From an uncultured Erythrobacteraceae bacterium (GTDB lineage: Bacteria; Pseudomonadota; Alphaproteobacteria; Sphingomonadales; Sphingomonadaceae), in assembly GCA_950071875.1 (NCBI GenBank), contig CATMNW010000085.1, positions 1 to 8,639 of the forward strand: 8,639 nt of DNA, read 5' to 3'. Made by a program: the position numbers and the translations under genes. The notes beneath the pieces are model-generated. The model was not told the origin of the DNA, made no database searches, and saw only the letters and a list, made by a program, of their open reading frames with translations. Shown piece by piece: positions 1-5,645 of this stretch (its first letter is position 1; the number at the start of each line of letters is the position of its first letter).

Positions 1-257
1 GCGGTCGCTTCGTGCTGTTCGAACACAATCCCTGGAACCCGCTGACCCAACACGCTGTGCGCACCTGCCCATTCGACGAGAACGCCGTCCTTATTTCAGG
101 TCCGGAAATGCGTCGACGCTTTCAGGCTGCGGGATTCGACGAGATCGTGCTCGATTACCGGATGTTCTTCCCCGCCGCACTCGGTCGGCTGCGCCCGCTC
201 GAACGGCACCTTTCGTGGCTTCCGGCAGGCGCGCAATATTCGCTGATCGCCCGGTAG
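1..257 (+). CDS. Class I SAM-dependent methyltransferase, C-terminal fragment
   Basis: Only the last 84 residues are in the window; the reading frame is open from base 3 and the gene begins upstream. It ends at TAG 255-257. The visible part starts GRFVLFEHNPWNPLT, which matches the late beta-strand and loop of class I methyltransferases where the product-release segment reads (G)G-x-F/L-x-x-F/I-E-H-N-P. It is followed by a segment containing FDENAVLIS, a helix (MRRRFQAAGF) and a final strand pair, as in the C-terminus of the Methyltransf_11/23 type fold. The SAM-binding GxGxG motif would lie upstream and cannot be checked. The substrate is unknown. GtrA begins 7 bases downstream, so the enzyme is probably co-transcribed with envelope glycan genes and may methylate a sugar or lipid intermediate; that role is inferred from context only. 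Confidence 0.75.
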   Translation, partial: GRFVLFEHNPWNPLTQHAVRTCPFDENAVLISGPEMRRRFQAAGFDEIVLDYRMFFPAALGRLRPLERHLSWLPAGAQYSLIAR

Positions 258-264
258 GCCGGGC

Positions 265-648
265 ATGAGGGCACAGCTTGGCCGTTTCGGATTGGCGGGG
301 ATTGCCAACACCCTTGTGGGTTATGGGGTCATCATAGCTGGCATTCTGGTGGGTCTTGGTGACTACGTGGCCAATGCCCTTGGATATGCTGTAGGCCTGA
401 TCGTGTCTTTCATACTCAATCGCCGCTTCACCTTCCGGATACGCGGCGCTGTAGAACGTGCGGAGGTCGCGCGTTTTCTGGTCGCGGTCGGTATCGCCTA
501 TCTCGGAAACCTGGCAGTCCTGACGATCTGCCGGGACCTGTTGGGCCCGGATAATCCCATCGCCCACCTGCCCGCCATCGCGACCTATACCGTGCTTTTC
601 TATCTTCTGAGTGCCCGCTTCGTTTTCGGCGGCCGGCGGAGCGTCTGA
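265..648 (+). CDS. GtrA family membrane protein (putative polyprenyl-phosphate-sugar flippase)
   Basis: A protein of 127 residues, the usual GtrA length. It has four predicted hydrophobic segments and the family hallmarks: RFGLAGIANTLVGYG at residues 7-21 and the segment ending SFILNRRFTFR before a short cytoplasmic loop. GtrA-like proteins sit in the inner membrane and are thought to move polyprenyl-phosphate-linked sugars across it, or to assist the enzymes that make and use them, for O-antigen, arabinogalactan or other surface glycan modification. ATG 265 lies 7 bases after the methyltransferase stop; no strong Shine-Dalgarno sequence is visible, so coupled translation is plausible. The next gene starts 2 bases after the TGA. 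The usual GT2 partner that makes the polyprenyl-phosphate sugar is not in the window and could lie upstream. The family call is firm; the sugar is unknown. Confidence 0.9.
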   Translation: MRAQLGRFGLAGIANTLVGYGVIIAGILVGLGDYVANALGYAVGLIVSFILNRRFTFRIRGAVERAEVARFLVAVGIAYLGNLAVLTICRDLLGPDNPIAHLPAIATYTVLFYLLSARFVFGGRRSV

Positions 649-650
649 CT

Positions 651-2168
651 GTGGCGCCAAAGAGCGAGCGGTTGATCGCGTCCCCTTTTTTTCCGATCAT
701 CCTGATTGGTATTGCCCTGATACCGCTGGCTGCCGTCGATTTCCCGCCACTGGTAGACGTATTCGGCCATCTTGGCCGCTATGCTATCCAGACTGATCTT
801 GCGAACCGACCTGAACTGCATCCCTATTTCAGCTACGAATGGCAACTGGTGGGAAATCTCGGCGTCGACCTGATTGTCCAGTTTCTCACTCCACTTATCG
901 GCCTCGAGCCAGCAGTGAAATGCTCGATCTATTTGACCCAGCTCGTGGCAGCAACCGGGATACTGAGCATCAGCAAAACCATACACGGACGCATCACACC
1001 CTTTTCAATATGCGCCCTTCCGCTGATTTATTCCTACCCGTTCCAGCACGGCTTCCTCAATTTCTGCCTTTCGATGGCATTGGCGATGCTTGCCTTTTCT
1101 ATCTGGCTCGTCTTGCGCCGCAGGCGTCCCGGGTGGCTGCCGGTACTGTTCCTTCTAGTTGCGGGACTGCTTGTCTGGCTTTGCCATGCATTCGGCTGGG
1201 CGTTCCTCGGTATCCTGTGTGGCACCGCTTCGCTGCACGAACGCTGGCAGCAGGGGTACCGCGGCACTTCGTTGGTGCTGAAAGTCATAGCAGATTGCGC
1301 AGTCCTCCTTCTTGCGCTCGTTCCCATGCTGCTCTGGCGCTCTGCGGCCGACAGCGGCGGGACTGGCGAATGGGCCATCCTGCGCAAGATCATGTGGGCA
1401 ATTTCGGTTCTGCGTTCCGGATGGGCGGTGATCGATTTGCTGTCGGCGGGTTTCCTGATGCTCGTCATTGGCTTCGGGATTGAGTGGAAGCCTGTTCGCA
1501 TGCACGGCGCTCTGGCCCTGGCTGCGTTAGCATGTCTCGTCTTCTTTTTAATTCTCCCGGCAAGACTATTCGGGTCGTTCTATGCCGACATGCGCCTGTT
1601 TCCCTATACATTTGTCGTGGCGCTCCTCGCACTTACTCCGACTGAGGAGGCGCAGCCGTGGCGCAAGCCTCTTATGATGGCCGCGCTCGGCTTTTTCGCC
1701 CTACGGATCGGGGTCAATACAGTTGATTTCATCGACAAGGATCGGGAGGTGCAAGCCAACTTACAGGCACTGGACGCGATTCCGGTTGGCGCACGAGTAG
1801 TCAATTTCGCTGTCGAGGACTGCGGCTTCCAGTGGCGCCTCAACCCGATGCGCCATCTGGGCAGCTTTGCAATCGCGCGACGAAGCGCCTTTACCAACGA
1901 CCAGTGGGAAATTTCCGGGGCCAACGCACTCACAATCCACTATCCGGCTGGAGGTGAATTCGTACGTGACCCGTCGCAAACGGTCACACTGCTTGCCTGC
2001 CCCGGCGCTGGGGTGCCATCGCTGGCCGAGGCTCTAGGGCACCTACCGGTCGGTGCCTTCACCCACGTTTGGATACATGGCACCGATCCCGCTGCAATCG
2101 AGCTTCCCTTTCCCGCGCGCGCAGAGTGGCGCGGTGAAAACGGCGTGGTCTTCGCGGTCTGGAACTAG
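651..2168 (+). CDS. Polytopic membrane protein of unknown family, GT-C glycosyltransferase-like
   Basis: A protein of 505 residues that I cannot assign to a named family. GTG 651 is chosen because GGAG at 638-641 sits 9 bases before it and it follows the GtrA stop by 2 bases. Residues 13-29 form a first membrane segment, followed by a loop with PPLVDVFGHLGRY (D30, D36, H40, R43). Many further hydrophobic segments run to about residue 355, and a soluble stretch of about 140 residues ends the protein. This is the layout of GT-C glycosyltransferases: an acidic residue in the first periplasmic loop, a multi-span core and a periplasmic C-terminal domain. The position after gtrA suits an enzyme that uses the flipped lipid-linked sugar, as in gtrA-gtrB-gtrC loci. 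The glycosyltransferase role is inference; an uncharacterised membrane protein or polymerase-like protein is possible. Convergent with the AT3 gene, stop codons 4 bases apart. Confidence 0.75.
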   Translation: MAPKSERLIASPFFPIILIGIALIPLAAVDFPPLVDVFGHLGRYAIQTDLANRPELHPYFSYEWQLVGNLGVDLIVQFLTPLIGLEPAVKCSIYLTQLVAATGILSISKTIHGRITPFSICALPLIYSYPFQHGFLNFCLSMALAMLAFSIWLVLRRRRPGWLPVLFLLVAGLLVWLCHAFGWAFLGILCGTASLHERWQQGYRGTSLVLKVIADCAVLLLALVPMLLWRSAADSGGTGEWAILRKIMWAISVLRSGWAVIDLLSAGFLMLVIGFGIEWKPVRMHGALALAALACLVFFLILPARLFGSFYADMRLFPYTFVVALLALTPTEEAQPWRKPLMMAALGFFALRIGVNTVDFIDKDREVQANLQALDAIPVGARVVNFAVEDCGFQWRLNPMRHLGSFAIARRSAFTNDQWEISGANALTIHYPAGGEFVRDPSQTVTLLACPGAGVPSLAEALGHLPVGAFTHVWIHGTDPAAIELPFPARAEWRGENGVVFAVWN

Positions 2169-2172
2169 AAAA

Positions 2173-3303
2173 CTAGGCGGAAGCCCGGTCGGCAGTGGGT
2201 CGTTTCGCAGTGATCCGTGTCATCCAGGCCCGCAAATCTCGGCTGCGATACTCGGTGATCCGTGCGATCAGCGAGCAGGCACCGATGATCCCACCAGCCA
2301 GCGCAAGGAAGAGCACCGGATTGCTACCCGCCCCGATGTCCAGCGCCGAAAACGCCGACAACATCGGCCAGTGCAGGATGTAGAGCGAGAAGCTGAAGCC
2401 TGCTAGCCACTGGATCGGCCCTTTCGAGCGTTCGAGCGCGCTTGAAATCCGCTCGGCAAAAGGGCGCGCGGCGATAAAAATCAGCGCGATGCCGATGCCA
2501 AAGACGATGTCGGTGAGGAAGAATTCGCTCATGCGGGCAAAATAGCCGAAGGCCGCATGAAAGTTGAAAGCCATGTCCTGCGCGGGCGGGGCATAGCGTT
2601 GCGACAGCCTTAGCAGGAGGATACCGCCCAAGGCAACCGCGAGCGCAGATAGGCCTTTGGGTTCCCAGCGCGTGCCGTGGCGTACCAGCGCTGCCCCTGT
2701 CAGCCAGATCGGGAGCATCAGCAAAATGCGCCAGCCAGCGATCAGCGATAGTGCAGCAACCCAGATTATCCGTTGTTTACCCGTGAAGAAGAAGGCGGCC
2801 CCGAAAATTACATAGAACCACACCTCGTAAGTCAGCGACCAGTAGGGCGGGTTCCACAAGGGACCGACGCCGTCCCCGCTTTCGCTCAGGAACAGGACGG
2901 GAAGCAGCACGGCCTCCAGCGAGAACTGGTTGTAGAGATCGGGCGCAACCAGCGGAGTGAGGCCGCGGCTCGCAAGCGCAAGGTAAATGGCGGTCGAAAA
3001 GGCCACGGCAAAGAGCGACACGGGCACGATGCGGGCGGCACGCGCGATGGCATAGTCGCGCAGGGTGTAATTCCCCGCATTGACCGAATGGGCGATCACG
3101 AGGCCCGACAGGACGAAGAACACGATTACCGCATAATGCTGGACTGTCGGCCCGAAGGGATAGGGCCCGGTATAGATTTCCATCTGGACCGCGTGTCCGC
3201 CAAGCACCAGCAGGGCGGCAATGGCGCGTACTGCGTCGAGCAGGATCGACAGGGCCGGCGTAATGAACTGCGGTCTTTCCATCGCGCTGCTGTGGACGAT
3301 CAT
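2173..3303 (-). CDS. Acyltransferase 3 family integral membrane protein
   Basis: A protein of 376 residues from ATG 3301-3303, with about ten hydrophobic segments. AT3 hallmarks are clear: R26-x10-H37 in the first membrane helix (RAIAALLVLGGH), FFVLSG at 62-67, the basic RAARIVP segment at 88-94, and WSLTYEVWFY (a W-S-L-x-x-E motif) further on. AT3 proteins move acyl groups, usually acetyl, across the inner membrane onto surface glycans or lipids. The start is a choice: the frame is open to 3480, but the extra 59 residues would overlap the SGNH gene, are rich in Arg and Pro, and precede the normal family N-terminus. ATG 3303 is 13 bases after the SGNH stop with no good Shine-Dalgarno, consistent with translational coupling; ATG 3282 is an alternative. 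Substrate glycan unknown. Convergent with the 505-residue membrane protein. Confidence 0.9.
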   Translation of the reverse strand: MIVHSSAMERPQFITPALSILLDAVRAIAALLVLGGHAVQMEIYTGPYPFGPTVQHYAVIVFFVLSGLVIAHSVNAGNYTLRDYAIARAARIVPVSLFAVAFSTAIYLALASRGLTPLVAPDLYNQFSLEAVLLPVLFLSESGDGVGPLWNPPYWSLTYEVWFYVIFGAAFFFTGKQRIIWVAALSLIAGWRILLMLPIWLTGAALVRHGTRWEPKGLSALAVALGGILLLRLSQRYAPPAQDMAFNFHAAFGYFARMSEFFLTDIVFGIGIALIFIAARPFAERISSALERSKGPIQWLAGFSFSLYILHWPMLSAFSALDIGAGSNPVLFLALAGGIIGACSLIARITEYRSRDLRAWMTRITAKRPTADRASA

Positions 3304-3316
3304 GCTTGAAATCGCG

Positions 3317-3982
3317 TTAATCGGGTGCGCCAAAGCGCTCGGGAAAGGCGAGACGTTCGGCATAGTCCTGCGAAACTGCCGGAATGAAATGCACCCCGTC
3401 ATAGGTAAAACCTGCCTCCAGCGGCGGGACGGGAAGCGGCCTCGTCCCGCGGCGAGCGGCAAGTTCGGCGATGTAGGCATTCAGTGCCGCCGTCATCTGC
3501 GGATCATAGTTGTTCCCGCCCGGCTCCACCCCGGGTTCCGCAGGCCAGATTGCCGCGATATTGAGCCTATCGCGGTCGCAATCGCGCATGATCCGGCCCA
3601 ACGCAGCGCGGGATGCGGGCTCGTCATGTTCGTAGGGCTTGGTATCGTTGATCCCCAGCGCGACGGTGACCTGCGCATCGGAGATCCGGCAAAGCAGACC
3701 CGAAACCCGCGCGACATGGCGCGAAGTTGCGCCCCCATAGCCTGCGAACAGGCTCCCCTCTGGCGCAGTGGCAAACTGGACCCGGCTGTCCCCGATCACG
3801 AGGCGTGTGGCAAAGGGTGCCTTCACCAGCACTTCGGCTGTTCGGATCACGTTGTGCGGAGCCAGCGAAAACGGCGCTATGGCCCAGGCGGAGACGGCAA
3901 ACAGCACGGCCAGCAGCCCGAGAAAGACCCACGAAACGATACCGGCTAACAGTTTCACACGCTGCAACATGAGCAGCGCCAT
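3317..3982 (-). CDS. Membrane-anchored periplasmic SGNH/GDSL hydrolase-like protein
   Basis: A protein of 221 residues with one N-terminal hydrophobic segment (about 11-36) that acts as a signal anchor, placing the rest in the periplasm. All four SGNH blocks are visible: GDSR with nucleophile S66, YGGA with G83, GIND with N112, and DGVHF with D195 and H198. SGNH enzymes are esterases or acyltransferases; when paired with AT3 proteins the SGNH domain completes glycan O-acetylation. The AT3 gene follows on the same strand after 13 bases, so the two probably act together. Deacetylation of a glycan is the main alternative. ATG 3980-3982 was chosen because it opens directly into the anchor; GTG 4027 in frame would add 15 residues. 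Neither has a good Shine-Dalgarno, so the start is uncertain. The gene is divergent from the GT39-like gene. Confidence 0.82.
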   Translation of the reverse strand: MALLMLQRVKLLAGIVSWVFLGLLAVLFAVSAWAIAPFSLAPHNVIRTAEVLVKAPFATRLVIGDSRVQFATAPEGSLFAGYGGATSRHVARVSGLLCRISDAQVTVALGINDTKPYEHDEPASRAALGRIMRDCDRDRLNIAAIWPAEPGVEPGGNNYDPQMTAALNAYIAELAARRGTRPLPVPPLEAGFTYDGVHFIPAVSQDYAERLAFPERFGAPD

Positions 3983-4091
3983 AGGCACATAATGTTCAGA
4001 AATGCTTTCCGGGCGAACGCCCTGCACGCCACCAGCAGAGCGGAATATTAACCATCGTGTGCCACAGCCGAGGCTGGAGGACCCGAGCCCG
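3983..4091. promoter_or_regulatory. Divergent intergenic region with possible promoters
   Basis: These 109 bases separate the minus-strand SGNH/AT3 pair from the plus-strand GT39-like gene, so promoters for both are expected here. The only AT-rich patch is AATATTAA at 4044-4051. Read on the minus strand it contains TAATAT (4045-4050), a fair -10 box, but no convincing -35 box is visible at the right distance. If this -10 box is used, the RNA would start near 4038, too close to GTG 4027 for normal initiation, which favours ATG 3982 for the SGNH gene. No repeat or operator was recognised. Confidence 0.3.
4076..4080 (+). promoter_or_regulatory. Ribosome binding site deciding the GT39-like start
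   Basis: GGAGG lies 11 bases before ATG 4092. The spacing is a little long, but it is the only good Shine-Dalgarno sequence in the region. It rejects the upstream in-frame ATG at 4002, which would add 30 residues of non-membrane sequence rich in Pro and Arg. Confidence 0.5.
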
Positions 4092-5585
4092 ATGGCGACA
4101 GCCGCAACCCGCCCGACATTTGCAAAACCGGCATCGCATACAGTGCAGCATGACGCAGCCGCTCTGGTCGTGCTCGCGATTGTCGTCGTGGCCGTGCGAA
4201 TGCCGTGGCTTGGGCATCCCGTCGCGACAGCGGATGAACAGCTTTATTCGCTAATCGGCAATGCCCTGGCCGGGGGCACCCTGCCCTATGGCGAGTTATG
4301 GGATCGCAAGCCCTTCGGCCTGTTTGCGCTGTTCGGCCTTGCCCATGCGGTGGCGGGTCCGTCACCCGCGGCATATCAGGTTCTTGCAGCGATATTCACA
4401 TTGGCCGGCGCCTGGCTCACCATGCTGCTGGCTCGCCCACTGGTCGACCGTGCGACCGCAGCCGGCGCTGGCGTGCTCTATGTCCTGCTGATGGGTGTCT
4501 ATGGCAGTCATTCGGGCCAGTCGGAGACATTCCATGTTCCGATGATCCTGCTAAGTGCGCTGCTCTTGCGCGATCCGCTTCATCCCAGGGCACTCGGTCG
4601 CGCATGCGCAGCCATGCTGATCGGCGGGGTGGCCCTGCAGGTCAAATACACCGTGTTGCCGCAATGCCTGGTGCTGGGCGGGTGGTTTCTCTGGAACCGC
4701 CACAAGGCAGGGGACAGCGGTCCAAAGCTGATCATGCTTGCTGCATTGTCGGCCGCGCTGGGCATTCTCCCGACTGTTCTGGCGGGAACGGGGTTCGCGG
4801 TCGCCGGGCAATGGGATGCATTCGCCCATGCCAATTTCCTGTCGTTCTTCGACCGGGCTCCGGCCGATGCCGGACGACTGCATGCCGACCTTGCGGTCCA
4901 GTTCCTGCCACTTGCGCTTCTTGCCTCATGCGGGGTCTACGCAGCGTTACGGCTCAATCCGCCGCGCGATCTGCCGTATTACCGGTTCATCCTTCTGCTG
5001 CTGGGTGGAGCAACCGCCACCGCTTTCCTTCCGGGCACGGTCTATGCCTATTACTTCGCCGCCGCAGTCCCGGCGTGCGTGCTCGCTGCCCTCCCCCTGC
5101 TGGACAGGACCGCACCATCGCGCTGGGTGCCTCTGGCGGTTTTCATCGCCGCGCTGGCATGGATGCAGCTACAACCTTCGAAATGGGAAGAAAGGGCAGC
5201 GGATTCCGGTGCGTTCGACCGACTGACAGCAGCGATCTCGCCATTGGTGAATGCAGAGGATGAATGCCTCTGGATTCACGATGGGCCTGCCGCGCTCTAC
5301 CGCGCAACGGGAAGCTGCTTTCCCACCCGCTTCATCTATCCGGACCATCTCAACAATCTGCTGGAACGGGACGCCCTGGGCGTTTCGCAAACGGGCGAAG
5401 TCAGGCGTATCCTGCTCGAAAGCCCGCCTGTCATTGTGACCGCCGCAAGCGCCCTGACGCCGCAGAACGAGCAGGTCCGCAGACAGGTAATGGAAAAAAT
5501 CGCGGCAAGTTACGAACCCATCGCCCGGGAAACGGTTCAGGACCGCGAATATACTGCGTGGGGATTGAGGACGGCAACCGACTGA
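4092..5585 (+). CDS. GT39/ArnT-like (PMT_2 type) membrane glycosyltransferase
   Basis: A protein of 497 residues with a first membrane segment at about 22-37, then a loop with ATADEQLYSLIGNALAGG. The adjacent acids D48-E49 occupy the place of the catalytic acidic residue of ArnT and protein mannosyltransferases. The following YGELWDRKPFGLF corresponds to the conserved Y-x-D-x-K-P-P-L segment of PMT_2 proteins. About ten more hydrophobic segments follow, and a hydrophilic C-terminal domain of roughly 110 residues (from about 390) has two cysteines near its start (ECLWIHDG and GSCFPTRF) that could form a disulfide. Such GT-C enzymes take a sugar from a polyprenyl phosphate donor and attach it to lipid A, protein or glycan in the periplasm. 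Acceptor and sugar are not predictable. It is divergent from the SGNH/AT3 pair and sits 60 bases upstream of the peptidase gene. Confidence 0.85.
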   Translation: MATAATRPTFAKPASHTVQHDAAALVVLAIVVVAVRMPWLGHPVATADEQLYSLIGNALAGGTLPYGELWDRKPFGLFALFGLAHAVAGPSPAAYQVLAAIFTLAGAWLTMLLARPLVDRATAAGAGVLYVLLMGVYGSHSGQSETFHVPMILLSALLLRDPLHPRALGRACAAMLIGGVALQVKYTVLPQCLVLGGWFLWNRHKAGDSGPKLIMLAALSAALGILPTVLAGTGFAVAGQWDAFAHANFLSFFDRAPADAGRLHADLAVQFLPLALLASCGVYAALRLNPPRDLPYYRFILLLLGGATATAFLPGTVYAYYFAAAVPACVLAALPLLDRTAPSRWVPLAVFIAALAWMQLQPSKWEERAADSGAFDRLTAAISPLVNAEDECLWIHDGPAALYRATGSCFPTRFIYPDHLNNLLERDALGVSQTGEVRRILLESPPVIVTAASALTPQNEQVRRQVMEKIAASYEPIARETVQDREYTAWGLRTATD

Positions 5586-5615
5586 CATCTTGCCCGGTGC
5601 GCCGCGATACCGCAT

Positions 5616-5639
5616 GTCTCTCCCGCAACTGAGGGAGAC
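5616..5639 (+). promoter_or_regulatory. Hairpin overlapping the Shine-Dalgarno of the peptidase gene
   Basis: GTCTCTC at 5616-5622 can pair with GGGAGAC at 5633-5639: seven pairs, one of them a G-U, with a 10-base loop. The 3' arm contains the Shine-Dalgarno GGGAG (5633-5637), which lies 8 bases before the TTG start at 5646. The pairing would hide the ribosome binding site. There is no T-run after it, so it is not a terminator. That it regulates translation is inference. Confidence 0.4.
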
Positions 5640-5645
5640 ACCCAC

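Noticed and set aside
91..660. A 189-codon minus-strand frame across the methyltransferase end and gtrA.
   Set aside because: It overlaps two recognisable genes completely and its product is compositionally odd with no membrane or domain signal.
3304..3480. A 59-residue N-terminal extension of the AT3 protein.
   Set aside because: It would overlap the 3' end of the SGNH gene by more than 150 bases in another frame, and the AT3 first helix normally lies close to the N-terminus.
3221..3949. A 242-codon plus-strand frame opposite the AT3 and SGNH genes.
   Set aside because: It spans two real genes on the other strand, has no recognisable motif, and the minus strand shows both the AT3 and SGNH signatures.
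4011..4022. A small GGGC-GAAC-GCCC hairpin in the divergent intergenic region.
   Set aside because: Four pairs only, expected by chance in GC-rich DNA, and there is no T-run.
4002..4091. An upstream ATG for the GT39-like protein.
   Set aside because: The extra 30 residues are hydrophilic and Pro/Arg-rich with no ribosome binding site, while GGAGG precedes ATG 4092.
4298..5263. A 321-codon open frame inside the GT39-like gene in another frame.
   Set aside because: The product is rich in Arg, Ser, Cys and Pro and lacks domain-like patterning, typical of an out-of-frame reading of GC-rich DNA. The real frame has clear membrane segments and the DE motif.
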